Positions 41,495 to 50,178 of a stretch of DNA of 64,000 nucleotides are shown one piece after another; within the stretch, counting starts at the first letter, position 1, and every line of letters starts with the position of its first letter. Origin of the DNA: Palauibacter sp965207805 (lineage in GTDB: Bacteria; Gemmatimonadota; Gemmatimonadetes; Palauibacterales; Palauibacteraceae); NCBI GenBank assembly GCA_965207805.1, contig OZ242312.1, forward strand, positions 2,418,001-2,482,000. Direction: 5' to 3'. The translations under genes were made by a program, and so were the position numbers. Under the pieces are notes generated by a model. The model did no database searches, was not told the origin of the DNA, and was given only the letters and a program-made list of their open reading frames with translations.

Positions 41495-43306
41495 ATGAGC
41501 TTCACCCTCAGTGAGCATCTGCCGGCCGGGTGCCGCGGCCTCGCGGCAGTGACGCTCCTCGCGGCGGCGGCGTGCGGGAGCAGCGTCGACGAGGTCGCGG
41601 ACGTCGTGCTCGCAAGACACGTCCACACGGACCTTTACGACGCCTACCCCGGCATTCCGTCGCCTGCCGGCGACCGGGTCGTGTTCGCCGACTATGCCGC
41701 GGACAAGAGATCGCTGACGGTCTACGACGTAGCGACCGGGGTCGGCCGGGCGATGACCACGACGCAGGGGGGACGGACGCGGGTGACCTGGTCGCCCGAC
41801 GGTTCGCGCGTGGTCTACATCGACCGCCAGTCCGATCGTCACGGAGTCTGGACTCTGGACCCGACCACCGGCCGGGAGTCGCGCATCGTCGATCCCGGGG
41901 ACGCACGCATCGACTATCCGCGGCTGCTGCCCGATGGGACGGTGACGGCGCTCCGATACGCGGGTGCGGATACCGCGTGGGTCGCATATGCGCCGGAACC
42001 CGACCCCGCGATGTCCGTGGTCGTCGACCGCGCCGGCGGATGGGTCGCGCCCGTGCGATCGCCCGACGGGCGCGCAGTGGCATACTTTCGCGCGGCGGGC
42101 CGACGCGCGGACCTGACCGTGACGGAGATCGCAACGGGCGAGACGCGTACGCTCGTCGCCGACCTCCAGCTCGGATGGGACCGCCGCGTGGAGTGGTCTC
42201 CCACGGGCGGAGCGCTCCATTTCGCCGGCGCGCGGATCGACGACTCGCTCTTTGTCGCCTGGCGCGTGCCGCTGGACGGCGGCCCGGCCGAACGGCTGGA
42301 GCACGACGGCCGTGACGTGCTCGCGGTCACGCCGCTCGCCGACGGTCGCGTCGCTCTCAGTGTGTACCATACGCGCACCGCGGTGGGCCTTGTGCCGGTG
42401 GCCGGAGGGGAACCCACCGATGTGACAACGACAGGTTCCACGAGCGCCTTTCTCCCTTCCTGGCACCCCGATGGCAAGGCGCTGGGATTCATCACGTTCT
42501 CCTGGCGGCGCGTCCGCATGCCCGTCGACTTCGACCTGGGCGTCCTCGACCTCGATGCGGAGGGCGCCCCGGCCGGCACGGTCCGAACGCTGCTCTCGGA
42601 GGAGGGCGAAGACTACGGCGCCGCCTGGTCGCCCGACGACCGGTGGCTCGCCTTCCACTCGCACATGGAGCAGAGCGACGACATATGGCTCGTCCCGGTC
42701 GGCGGGAGCGAGCGACCCACCCGACTCACGCACTTCGGACCGGGCGCGGACACCGGCGAGCCGGATTGGAGCCCGGACGGGCGAACGCTCGCCTTCAGCA
42801 GTCACGGCCCGCCGCTCGAGGGGAACCCGGGGTCCGTGTACTCGGTCGCCGTCGACCCCGCCACGGGGCGCGCGGCCGCCGACCCCATCCGGGTCCCGCT
42901 CGACGGGTTCCCGGGCTATGCCATGGGAGCCCGTTTCTCGCCGGACGGCGAGCGGCTGGCCTTCTACGGACGCTCTTTCGAGGACGGACGCGTCACCGTC
43001 TACACGGTGCCGGCAGCGGGGGGAACCCCCACGGCCGTGCTCTCCTTTGTCAACGGCGAACCGTACAGCGCGCCGGAGTGGAGCGCCGAAGGCGCGTCGC
43101 TCTTCTACTCGCGCAACGACGGCGTCGGACCCTTTCAGGTGTGGAAGGTGGACATCGCCACCGGCGCGACGGAACAGGTTACGACCGGCGCGCTCGGCGC
43201 ACTCCAGCCGAGCGTGAGCCCCGACGGAGGCACGCTCGCGGTTACGATGCGTGAGGCCGCCATCGAGGTCGTCGCGCTCGCCACCCGGAGCGCAGACGCC
43301 AACTAG
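41495..43306 (+). CDS. TolB-like beta-propeller lipoprotein
   Basis: 603 residues with a lipoprotein signal (RGLAAVTLLAAAAC). The rest consists of WD40-like/PD40 repeats, each with a S-P-D-G-x-x-(L/V)-x-F/Y core: GIPSPAGDRVVFADY, TWSPDGSRVVYID, VRSPDGRAVAYF, EWSPTGGALHFAG, SWHPDGKALGFI, AWSPDDRWLAFHSH, DWSPDGRTLAFSSH, RFSPDGERLAFYG, EWSAEGASLFYS, SVSPDGGTLAV. That is about ten blades, perhaps two propellers. It is anchored in the periplasm. It resembles the TolB C-terminal propeller but lacks the TolB N-domain, and no tol-pal genes are nearby. A good GGAAGGAG ribosome binding site precedes the ATG. Confidence 0.88.
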   Translation: MSFTLSEHLPAGCRGLAAVTLLAAAACGSSVDEVADVVLARHVHTDLYDAYPGIPSPAGDRVVFADYAADKRSLTVYDVATGVGRAMTTTQGGRTRVTWSPDGSRVVYIDRQSDRHGVWTLDPTTGRESRIVDPGDARIDYPRLLPDGTVTALRYAGADTAWVAYAPEPDPAMSVVVDRAGGWVAPVRSPDGRAVAYFRAAGRRADLTVTEIATGETRTLVADLQLGWDRRVEWSPTGGALHFAGARIDDSLFVAWRVPLDGGPAERLEHDGRDVLAVTPLADGRVALSVYHTRTAVGLVPVAGGEPTDVTTTGSTSAFLPSWHPDGKALGFITFSWRRVRMPVDFDLGVLDLDAEGAPAGTVRTLLSEEGEDYGAAWSPDDRWLAFHSHMEQSDDIWLVPVGGSERPTRLTHFGPGADTGEPDWSPDGRTLAFSSHGPPLEGNPGSVYSVAVDPATGRAAADPIRVPLDGFPGYAMGARFSPDGERLAFYGRSFEDGRVTVYTVPAAGGTPTAVLSFVNGEPYSAPEWSAEGASLFYSRNDGVGPFQVWKVDIATGATEQVTTGALGALQPSVSPDGGTLAVTMREAAIEVVALATRSADAN

Positions 43307-43316
43307 CAGTCCGTGG

Positions 43317-44324
43317 CTATCCGGCGAGCCAGTCCTCGATCAGGCGGCGGGAGATCGAGACGCGACCCGGGAGCCGGAGGCCGATCTCGCGCCGGCGGGC
43401 GAAGTCGGCGCGCTCGAACCAGCGCGCATCGACGAGTTCCTGCCGCGCGACGGTCAGTTCGCCGCCCACGCGCTCGGCCCGAAAGCCGAGCATCAGCGAC
43501 GCCGGGAAGGGCCACGGCTGGGACGAGCGATAGCGGACCGAGCCCACTTCGATCCCCGACTCCTCGCGGACCTCGCGGACGACGGCTTCCGACAGGCTCT
43601 CGCCCGGCTCCACGAAGCCGGCCAGCGTAGAGTAGACGCCCTGCGGCCAGATGTCCTTCCGCCCCAGTAGGCAGCGGTCTCCATCGGTCACGAGCACGAT
43701 GATGGCTGGATCCGTGCGGGGAAAATGCTCCGCGCCGCACGTTTCTTCGCCGCACCGCCGGACGTGCCCTCCCTGCGCGGGGCGGGTCGGACAGCCGCAC
43801 GTGCCGCAGAAGCGGTGCCGGCGGCTCCAGGTGACGATCGCCCGCGCGTAGGCCAAAAGGGAACCGTCTCCCTGCCCCAGCATCGCCCCCACCCCGCGGA
43901 GATCGAGGAACTCCCCCGCCCCGTCGAGTGGGTCATCGGAGGGCGGCCCTTCCGTGGCATCCGCGGCGTCGCCGGACACATCGGCGGCGAACAGTGCGCG
44001 GCCTCCGTCGTGTCCCGATTCGAGTCCGAGAAAGATCCATTCCTCAAGCGGTTCCGAGGCGGAAGCTGCGACTTCGGGCGGAAGGAGTACCGGCTCATAG
44101 GCCAGGCCGTCGGCCTCCTCCCCGGCTTCCCGCGCCGTCTGGACCACGAGGCTGCGTTCGCGCCACACGGGGACGATGCGCGACGAAGGATCGGACAGCC
44201 GGTCGGAGAGCCACCGGGGGTCGGCCCGCAGATGGGTGGCGCGGTCGAGGCCGCCGCCCGCGAAGGGATTCGGTCTCCGGTGGCCCTCCCCCGCCACGCC
44301 CGATAAGATCTCGCCGGCCGACAT
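43317..44324 (-). CDS. nudC: NADH pyrophosphatase (NUDIX)
   Basis: 335 residues from the ATG at 44324; the open frame further upstream is antisense to the HAD gene. An N-terminal domain of about 170 residues precedes a zinc ribbon with four Cys (HRFCGTCGCPTRPAQGGHVRRCGEETCGAEHFPRTDP). The Nudix box is GFVEPGESLSEAVVREVREESGIEVG, with all Glu residues, and SQPWPFPASLMLGF is the NudC signature that separates NAD(H) hydrolases from other Nudix proteins. It cleaves NADH to NMNH and AMP and can remove NAD caps from RNA in E. coli. It is divergent from the HAD gene with only 30 bp between. Confidence 0.94.
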   Translation of the reverse strand: MSAGEILSGVAGEGHRRPNPFAGGGLDRATHLRADPRWLSDRLSDPSSRIVPVWRERSLVVQTAREAGEEADGLAYEPVLLPPEVAASASEPLEEWIFLGLESGHDGGRALFAADVSGDAADATEGPPSDDPLDGAGEFLDLRGVGAMLGQGDGSLLAYARAIVTWSRRHRFCGTCGCPTRPAQGGHVRRCGEETCGAEHFPRTDPAIIVLVTDGDRCLLGRKDIWPQGVYSTLAGFVEPGESLSEAVVREVREESGIEVGSVRYRSSQPWPFPASLMLGFRAERVGGELTVARQELVDARWFERADFARRREIGLRLPGRVSISRRLIEDWLAG

Positions 44325-44354
44325 AGGGGGAACGTAGCGGTTTCGAGGGAGAAC

Positions 44355-45041
44355 ATGCACAGTTTCGAGGGGACGGCGGGACGGGGCACCCTCCTCACGT
44401 TCGATTGTTACGGCACGCTGATCGACTGGGAAGGCGGGATTCTCGCGGCGCTGCGAACCGCGTATGCGGAGGCGGCCGCGGTGGAGGACGAGCGGCTCCT
44501 CGGCGAATTCCATGCGGCCCAGAACCGGCTCAAGACGAGCGAGTACCGTCCCTACCGGCAGTTGCTCACCGAGACCGCGGTGGAAGTGGCGCGCGCGAAC
44601 GGATGGGATACGTCGGACGAGCTGGCGGCCGGCGTCCCCGCGAGCATCCCCTCCTGGCGACCCTTCCCCGACACGAATCCGGCGCTGGTACGCCTCGCCG
44701 CGGCCGGAGTCACGCTCGGCATCCTCTCGAACATCGACGACGATCTGCTCGCCGGGACGCTGAAGCACTTCGAGGTCGAGTTCGACCTCCTCGGTACGGC
44801 CCAGCGGCTGCGCAGCTACAAACCGGCCGCGCCGCACTTCGAGCGCGGACGGGAATGGGCCGGGGGCTTCGACCGCTGGCTGCACGTGGCGCAGAGCCTC
44901 TTCCACGACGTAGTGCCCGCGACTTCGTTCGGAGTCCCCGTGCTGTGGGTCAACCGCAAGGGCGAGCCCCGCCCGGACGACGCCGACCCCATGCACGTCG
45001 CGCCCGACCTCGCCACCGCCGCCACTTGGCTCCTGCCCTGA
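44355..45041 (+). CDS. HAD-superfamily hydrolase, haloacid dehalogenase-like
   Basis: 228 residues. Motif I is LLTFDCYGTLIDWEGG (nucleophile Asp), motif II ILSNIDDDLLAG (Ser-Asn), motif III Lys in RLRSYKPAAPHFE, motif IV HVAQSLFHDVVPATSFGVPVLWV. The Gln in HVAQS, where many HADs have Gly-Asp, is seen in the 2-haloacid dehalogenase-like branch. The cap (AYAEAAAVEDERLLGEFHAAQNRL) is the alpha-helical C1 type. It probably acts on a small phosphorylated or halogenated acid; no substrate is indicated. It is convergent with the alpha/beta hydrolase over a stop-codon hairpin. Confidence 0.88.
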   Translation: MHSFEGTAGRGTLLTFDCYGTLIDWEGGILAALRTAYAEAAAVEDERLLGEFHAAQNRLKTSEYRPYRQLLTETAVEVARANGWDTSDELAAGVPASIPSWRPFPDTNPALVRLAAAGVTLGILSNIDDDLLAGTLKHFEVEFDLLGTAQRLRSYKPAAPHFERGREWAGGFDRWLHVAQSLFHDVVPATSFGVPVLWVNRKGEPRPDDADPMHVAPDLATAATWLLP

Positions 45042-45051
45042 GCGTCAGGGC
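45035..45051. terminator. Hairpin with both convergent stop codons in its arms
   Basis: GCCCTGA (45035-45041) pairs perfectly with TCAGGGC (45045-45051) around GCG. The left arm ends with the TGA of the HAD gene; the right arm begins with the reverse TGA of the alpha/beta hydrolase gene. It is compact enough to act as a bidirectional terminator, though no T-run follows. Confidence 0.45.
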
Positions 45052-45905
45052 GATGCCGAGTCGTCGTGAAGTCCGCTCGGAAGGATGTCGCGGGTGAAGC
45101 GGTGGAGTTCCCGCCATAGCACTTCGTGCGAGAAGATGTCGTTGTGACCCGCCCCCGGGATCTCGAGCCAGCGGTGGGGTCCCCGTAGCGCCTCGAAGAC
45201 CTCCCGGCTCTGCCCGGGCGGAATGACCCGATCCTCCTCGCCGGCGGCCACGAACGTCGGCACCTCGATGCGCGGCGCCCGCTCCAGCGTGTCGAAACGG
45301 TTGTGCACCCAGTCCAGATACCAATCCGGCAACCACGACAGGCGGTGCCGGGCGATGGCCGCGGTATCCGTGAACGGTCCGAGGAGGACGACGCCGGCCA
45401 CCGGCCGACTCACCGCGAGTTCCGCCGCCACGGAGCTTCCGAGGGAGTTCCCGAGGGGAAGGAGACGCTCGGGATCGACGCCCCGCTCGTCCACCAGCCA
45501 CCGGTACGCCGCCCTCGCGTCGGCGTAGAGACCTTCCTCCGAGGGCTTCCCTTCGCTCGCTCCGTAGCCTCGATAGTCGGGCAGGAGGACGTCGAGTCCG
45601 AGGTTCGAGAGCGCCGCCGCCACCGTTCCGCGATCTCCCAGGTGCCCGGCGTTGCCGTGAAAGTAGATCGCGGTTCCGCGCCCGTCCGGCGGGTCCGCCG
45701 GAAACCACCACGCGTGGAGTTCGATCCCGTCCTCGGTCGGGATGCGGACCTCCGTGGCCTGCGGGAATCCCCAATATCGCGGATGGGTTTCGTGCGGCTG
45801 CAGCGTCTCCGGATAGAAGACGAAGAAGGGGACGATCCGGGGCATGAAGAGACGGACGACGGCCATCAGGCCGACGAGAGCGACCACGACGATGAGAAGT
45901 TCCAC
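45045..45905 (-). CDS. Membrane-anchored alpha/beta hydrolase
   Basis: 286 residues from a GTG at 45905 (the only plausible start after the nitrilase stop at 45938; no strong ribosome binding site). Residues 1-25 are a membrane anchor (ELLIVVVALVGLMAVV). The hydrolase domain carries HGNAGHLGDR (oxyanion region), DYRGYGASEGKPSEEG, the nucleophile elbow GNSLGSS, the catalytic Asp in GEEDRVIPP and His in GAGHNDIF. This is the ABHD13/Bem46-like family of serine hydrolases of unknown substrate. It lies behind the nitrilase gene on the same strand. Confidence 0.87.
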   Translation of the reverse strand: MELLIVVVALVGLMAVVRLFMPRIVPFFVFYPETLQPHETHPRYWGFPQATEVRIPTEDGIELHAWWFPADPPDGRGTAIYFHGNAGHLGDRGTVAAALSNLGLDVLLPDYRGYGASEGKPSEEGLYADARAAYRWLVDERGVDPERLLPLGNSLGSSVAAELAVSRPVAGVVLLGPFTDTAAIARHRLSWLPDWYLDWVHNRFDTLERAPRIEVPTFVAAGEEDRVIPPGQSREVFEALRGPHRWLEIPGAGHNDIFSHEVLWRELHRFTRDILPSGLHDDSASP

Positions 45906-45937
45906 GAGCGGGGGCCGGCGGCGGCGGACGGTCGGGG

Positions 45938-46792
45938 TCAGCGGCCGGGCACGGACGACGCCGCGGCGAGGCTCCCGGTCCAGCGCGCGTACACGCCGGG
46001 GCGCCGGTCGCGCCAGAACAGCCGGCGGTCGGTCGAGGTCGCGCACCGCGAAAGGTCGACGTCGGCGTAGAGAACCGCCTCTTCTCCTTCCGGCGCCCGC
46101 GCGAGGACGACGCCCTCCGGATCGACGACAAAGGACTCTCCGGCGAAGGTGAGGCGGGGCTCCGCGCCGACGCGGTTGGCCAGCGCGGCGAAGTAGCCGT
46201 TCTGGAACGCCGCCACGCGCAACTCGGCCTCGAAGAGCCCCTCGGGCCACTCTCCGACCGCACCCGCCTGCGGGATGACGACGAGCTGCGCCCCCCGTTC
46301 CCCCAGGCGCCGCATGTACTCGGGATAGTGACGGTCGTAGCAGATCGCGACCCCCACGCGTCCGACGGCGGTGTCGTAGACGAGCGCGTCGGTGTCGCCC
46401 TTCGCGTAGTAGTGCTGTTCGTGGAAGCACGCGTACTCGGTGATGTGCATCATCCGCGTCACCCCGAGCAGCGAGCCATCCGCGTCGAAGACGGGGGTGC
46501 TGTCGTAGCACCGTCCGTCGGGCCCGAGTTCGTACTGATTGAACACCGTGACGAGGCCGAGTTCGGCGGCGCGCGCCGCGATTCGGTCGCAGGTCGGACC
46601 CGGGATCGGCTCCGCGATCTCCGCGGCGCCGGGGTCGTCCGGCCGCTGCGGGAAGAAGCGGTCGACCGCGAGTTCGGGGAACGCCACGAGATCGGCGCCC
46701 TCCGACGCGGCGCGTCCCATTGCGTCGAGCGCGCGTTCGAGGTTGCGGGCGCGGTCGGGTCCCGCCGATTGCTGTACAAGTGCGATTTTCAT
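45938..46792 (-). CDS. Carbon-nitrogen hydrolase (nitrilase superfamily), N-carbamoylputrescine amidase-like
   Basis: 284 residues. The catalytic Glu is in LVAFPELAVDRFF and the nucleophile Cys in VGVAICYDRHYPEYMR. The third member of the triad, normally Lys in (Y)RK(x)H, is aligned with Met in VTRMMHITEYACF. The further pattern (GAVGEWPEGLFEAELRVAAFQNGYF, LTFAGESFVVDPEGVVLARAP) belongs to the N-carbamoylputrescine amidase/beta-ureidopropionase-like group. The expected reaction is hydrolysis of an amide or carbamoyl group, but the missing Lys raises doubt about classical activity. It is first in a pair with the alpha/beta hydrolase. Confidence 0.88.
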   Translation of the reverse strand: MKIALVQQSAGPDRARNLERALDAMGRAASEGADLVAFPELAVDRFFPQRPDDPGAAEIAEPIPGPTCDRIAARAAELGLVTVFNQYELGPDGRCYDSTPVFDADGSLLGVTRMMHITEYACFHEQHYYAKGDTDALVYDTAVGRVGVAICYDRHYPEYMRRLGERGAQLVVIPQAGAVGEWPEGLFEAELRVAAFQNGYFAALANRVGAEPRLTFAGESFVVDPEGVVLARAPEGEEAVLYADVDLSRCATSTDRRLFWRDRRPGVYARWTGSLAAASSVPGR

Positions 46793-46869
46793 CGGAGGAT
46801 TGTCGGCGCGCGCGCCGGGACCCGCAACGGGGGTCCGCCGATCGCGGCGGTGTTCGTTAGGTTGCTCCC

Positions 46870-47610
46870 ATGTGCGGACGATTCAGCCTTCAGACCCCGG
46901 TCCCGGATCTGGCCGAACTCTTCGAGGCCGATCCTTCGCGGCTCCAGGAATGGTCCGCCCGCTACAACGTGGCGCCCACGGACGAGGTCATCGCGCTGAG
47001 GCGGGGCGCCGGCGGACGAGAACTCGTGCCGCTTCGCTGGGGGCTGATTCCGAACTGGACGGAGGATCGCGCGTCGGTTCCGCTGATGATCAACGCCCGC
47101 GCCGAGTCGCTCGAAACCCGGCGCGCGTTCAGGGACCTCGTCATCGACCGGCGCTGCGCCGTCCTCGCCGACGGCTTCTACGAATGGCGGAACGAGGGCG
47201 GCCTGAAGCAGCCCTACTTCGTCCGGCGCCGGGACCGGAGGCCGATGGCGCTCGCGGGCCTGTGGGACGTGTGGCGGGGAGCGGACGGCAGGATCCCCTC
47301 CTGCACGATCGTTACGACGGACGCGAACGCGCTGCTCGAACCGCTGCACGACCGCATGCCGGTCATCCTCGAGGGCGAGGGCGCGCAGAGGTGGCTCGAC
47401 CTCGATATCTCCGAGCGCACCATGGAGCCGCTCCGGCCGTTCGAGGCGGAGGCGCTGGAGGTGTTCGCGGTCAGCCGCCGGGTCAACCGCGTCGCCGCGG
47501 ACGACGCGGCCTGCGCGGAGTCGCGGAGCCCCCCGATCCGCGAACCGTCAGGCTGGCGCGAGCGCCCGCCGGTGGGCGACGCGCCCCCCGACCAGCTCGG
47601 GTTCTTCTGA
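46870..47610 (+). CDS. yedK: SOS response-associated protein YedK/HMCES (SRAP)
   Basis: 246 residues. It begins MCGRFS, so Cys2 becomes the N-terminal residue that bonds covalently to abasic sites in single-stranded DNA. Other family residues are present: RYNVAPTDEV, LRWGLIPNW, MINARAES (Asn, Arg and Glu of the active site), DGFYEW and the catalytic His in LHDRMPVIL. It shields abasic sites at replication forks. It stands alone, divergent from the nitrilase gene, and is followed by a hairpin. Confidence 0.95.
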   Translation: MCGRFSLQTPVPDLAELFEADPSRLQEWSARYNVAPTDEVIALRRGAGGRELVPLRWGLIPNWTEDRASVPLMINARAESLETRRAFRDLVIDRRCAVLADGFYEWRNEGGLKQPYFVRRRDRRPMALAGLWDVWRGADGRIPSCTIVTTDANALLEPLHDRMPVILEGEGAQRWLDLDISERTMEPLRPFEAEALEVFAVSRRVNRVAADDAACAESRSPPIREPSGWRERPPVGDAPPDQLGFF

Positions 47611-47625
47611 CGCCGGAAGCCGGCG
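47611..47625. terminator. Hairpin right after the yedK stop codon
   Basis: CGCCGG and CCGGCG form a 6-bp GC stem around AAG, starting at the base after the stop. It may end transcription from yedK and, in reverse, from the convergent DUF481 gene. Confidence 0.4.
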
Positions 47626-47633
47626 ACGGACTG

Positions 47634-48497
47634 CTAGAAGTTGGCGACGAGCGCGATCGTCAGCGTGGAGTCGAGCTTGTGGCGCGGGACGAGGACCGTC
47701 TCCCCGGTCGGGGTCCCCGCAGGATGCTCGAGAGGAGCGCGGGTGAGGGCCGGCGCATTGTCCCACGCGAGCCGGAGTCCGGTCTTCACGGCCAGGGAAC
47801 TGTTGATGTCGACCGCGAGGGAGTTCGCGAGGTCGGCGCGGAGGTCCGCCGCGTCCGTGAGGTTCTCGTCCAGCGTCAGCGTGCTCTCGAGGTTGGCCGT
47901 CTCCGTCAACTGGCGCCGGAAGTTGGTCGAGACGCGGATGCCGCCGAAGCTCGAACTCTTGTCGGGATCATCGACGACATCGTCCTGGACCGTGAACGTG
48001 AACCCGTAGTCGCTCTTGAGCCGGGTCGTTTCGGTGTCGATCCACATGTTTCCGATGCCGCTCACCAGGGAGAGCTTGCTCTCGTACCCGGCGAACGTGT
48101 TCCGCTCCCATCCGGCACCGGTCGTGAGGTGGACGTGATCGGAGAACGCACGCTCGAATTCGCCCCGCGCGAAGTAGTTCTCGGCCGTCGGCTCGGGATT
48201 GGCATCGCTGGTCACGGTGAAGTTGTCCGGAGTCCCAACGGCGACGCGCCGCGTCGTACCGGACTCGGTTCGGAGACCTCCCGCGCTCAGCGACAGTTCT
48301 CCTCCGCCCCATTCGCGGCGGGCGTCGCCGCCGAGCCCGAACGTGCGCACCGTAGAGTTCCCCGAAGTGAAGAGCAGGCTCAGCTCCGCGCTGTAGGACC
48401 AGCGGATCTCCGCTTCTTCTTCCTGGAGTTCTTCCTGGAGCGACGCGGCGGGCGCGGCGATCGTCCCCGCCACCAGCAGCATGATCCACGACTTCAT
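47634..48497 (-). CDS. Outer-membrane DUF481 (YdiY-like) beta-barrel
   Basis: 287 residues from the ATG at 48497; an in-frame GTG 15 bases upstream is less likely. Signal peptide SWIMLLVAGTIAAPAAS. The mature protein is a series of amphipathic strands (YSAELSLLFTSGNSTVRTFGLGGDA, ENYFARGEFERAFSDHVHLTTGAGWERN, KLDSTLTIALVANF) ending in Phe, as outer-membrane barrels do. The SGNS motif and pattern fit DUF481. Function unknown. Two tandem 25-bp repeats lie just upstream, shared with the divergent M20 gene. Confidence 0.88.
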   Translation of the reverse strand: MKSWIMLLVAGTIAAPAASLQEELQEEEAEIRWSYSAELSLLFTSGNSTVRTFGLGGDARREWGGGELSLSAGGLRTESGTTRRVAVGTPDNFTVTSDANPEPTAENYFARGEFERAFSDHVHLTTGAGWERNTFAGYESKLSLVSGIGNMWIDTETTRLKSDYGFTFTVQDDVVDDPDKSSSFGGIRVSTNFRRQLTETANLESTLTLDENLTDAADLRADLANSLAVDINSSLAVKTGLRLAWDNAPALTRAPLEHPAGTPTGETVLVPRHKLDSTLTIALVANF

Positions 48498-48503
48498 GTT
48501 CTC

Positions 48504-48553
48504 CACCCCCAACCACCGTGATCGATATCACCCCCAACCACCGTGATCGGTAT
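48504..48553. repeat. Two perfect-tandem 25-bp repeats in a divergent promoter region
   Basis: Copies at 48504-48528 and 48529-48553 are head to tail and differ at one base (A versus G near the end). Each begins CACCCCCAACCACCG. They lie between the divergent DUF481 and AbgB-like genes, 7 bp from the first start. The position suggests a duplicated protein-binding site or a recent slippage duplication. Confidence 0.85.
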
Positions 48554-48645
48554 GAGAAATGGCGACCAAGGCTAGCCAGACGCGCTTCGCCGGGCCAGCT
48601 TCTTCAGACCGTTCTATCCGTCCCCCTTCGAGGAGTTCCAGAGGC

Positions 48646-50115
48646 ATGTCCATGTCAGACAGGTTCCCGGTCTTCAACAGTGGGCTTCGCGGCCGCCAGC
48701 TCCTCGTCGGCGCCTTCGTGGCCGTATTCCCGCTGCCCCTCGTGGCGGCCCAGGACGCGCAGATCGCGGGGATCGAGGCCCGCCGCGACCACTACGGGAG
48801 CGTGGCGCGCCAGATCTGGGAGTGGGCCGAGGTCGGCTACCAGGAGGAGAAGAGTTCCGAACTGCTGAAGGGCGAACTGGAGGCGGCGGGATTCTCGGTC
48901 GAGTCCGGCATCGCCGACATGCCCACGGCGTTCGTGGCGAGCTACGGCTCCGGAGGCCCCGTCATCGGGATCCTGGCCGAGTACGACGCGCTGCCGGGCA
49001 TCTCCCAGGACGCCGTGCCCGTGCGCTCGCCCATCATCATCGGAGGCGCGGGCCACGCGTGCGGGCATCACCTGTTCGGCGCGGGCTCGGTGGCGGCGGC
49101 CATCGCGGTCAAGGAGTGGCTGGAAGAGACCGGACACGAGGGGACGATCCGGCTCTACGGCACGCCCGCCGAGGAAGGGGGCGCGGGGAAGGTGTACATG
49201 GTGCGCGCGGGCCTGTTCGACGACGTGGACGTGGCGCTGCACTGGCACCCGAGTTCGCAGAACAGCGCGAGGGTGGGGCGGTCGCTGGCCAACAAGTCCG
49301 CCAAGTTCCGCTTCCGGGGCTATTCCGCGCACGCGGCGGGCGCGCCGGAGCGGGGACGGAGCGCGCTCGACGGGGTCGAGGCGATGAACCACATGGTGAA
49401 CCTCATGCGCGAGCACGTTCCGCAGGAGACGCGGATCCACTACATGATCACGCAGGGCGGCTTCGCGCCCAACGTCGTGCCGGACTTCGCGGAGGTCTAC
49501 TACTACGTGCGGCACCCGGACGCCCCCACCGTGCTCAGGCTGTTCGAGCGCGTGGCGCGCGCGGCCGAGGGCGCGGCGATGGGTACCGGGACCGGGATGG
49601 AATACGAGGTGATCCACGGGCTCTACGACCTCGTGCCCAACGTCGCCCTCGGGCGGGTAATGGACGCGAACCTGCGCAAGGTCGGGGGTGTGGAGTACAC
49701 GGAAGCGGAGCGGGCCTTCGCCCAGCAGATCCAGGACAGCTTCGTGGGCGGATCCGGCCGGCCGCTGGGCTCCGAGGCCGAGATCGAGGAGTTCGGGGTC
49801 GACCCCGCGGGTGGCGGATCGACCGATGTCGGCGACGTGAGCTGGGTCGTGCCGACGACCGGACTGTCGACGGCGACCTGGGTGCCGGGCACGTCGGCGC
49901 ACAGCTGGCAGGCCGTGGCGGCCGGGGGCACCGACATCGGGACGAAGGGGATGATCGTCGCGGCGAAGACGCTGGCGCTGACGACGATCGAACTCTTCCA
50001 GAGCCCGGACGTGATCGCCGCCGCGTGGGAGGAACTGAGGGCGCACCGCGGCGCGGACTTCGAGTATTCCGCGCTGCTGGGCGACCGCCCGCCGCCCCTC
50101 GACTACCGCCGCTAG
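48646..50115 (+). CDS. M20 amidohydrolase, AbgB-like (aminobenzoyl-glutamate utilisation family)
   Basis: 489 residues from the ATG at 48646 (another ATG 6 bases on); the frame extends upstream without homology. Signal peptide LLVGAFVAVFPLPLVAAQ. M20D metal motifs: GHACGHHLFGAG (Cys and His), GTPAEEGGAGK (catalytic Glu-Glu), ALHWHPSS (His), RGYSAHAAGAPERGRSALDGVEAM (dimerisation domain), TSAHSWQ (last His). AbgB-type enzymes split p-aminobenzoyl-glutamate or related N-acyl amino acids. The export signal means a periplasmic enzyme here, unlike E. coli AbgB. It ends before two strong hairpins. Confidence 0.9.
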   Translation: MSMSDRFPVFNSGLRGRQLLVGAFVAVFPLPLVAAQDAQIAGIEARRDHYGSVARQIWEWAEVGYQEEKSSELLKGELEAAGFSVESGIADMPTAFVASYGSGGPVIGILAEYDALPGISQDAVPVRSPIIIGGAGHACGHHLFGAGSVAAAIAVKEWLEETGHEGTIRLYGTPAEEGGAGKVYMVRAGLFDDVDVALHWHPSSQNSARVGRSLANKSAKFRFRGYSAHAAGAPERGRSALDGVEAMNHMVNLMREHVPQETRIHYMITQGGFAPNVVPDFAEVYYYVRHPDAPTVLRLFERVARAAEGAAMGTGTGMEYEVIHGLYDLVPNVALGRVMDANLRKVGGVEYTEAERAFAQQIQDSFVGGSGRPLGSEAEIEEFGVDPAGGGSTDVGDVSWVVPTTGLSTATWVPGTSAHSWQAVAAGGTDIGTKGMIVAAKTLALTTIELFQSPDVIAAAWEELRAHRGADFEYSALLGDRPPPLDYRR

Positions 50116-50127
50116 ATCTGGCCGCCA

Positions 50128-50153
50128 GGCTCCGGGCCGGCAAGCCCGGAGCC
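50128..50153. terminator. Strong GC hairpin at a convergent junction
   Basis: GGCTCCGGGC (50128-50137) pairs perfectly with GCCCGGAGCC (50144-50153), a 10-bp stem with a 6-base loop. It starts 12 bases after the AbgB-like stop codon. It is the strongest terminator-like structure in the window and is followed by a second hairpin. Confidence 0.65.
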
Positions 50154-50156
50154 GAC

Positions 50157-50178
50157 GGCCGCATCACTCGCTGCGGCC
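50157..50178. terminator. Second hairpin, abutting the MscS-like gene end
   Basis: GGCCGCA (50157-50163) and TGCGGCC (50172-50178) form a perfect 7-bp stem with an 8-base loop. The last base of the stem is in the reverse stop codon of the MscS-like gene. It likely serves the minus-strand transcript. Confidence 0.5.
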
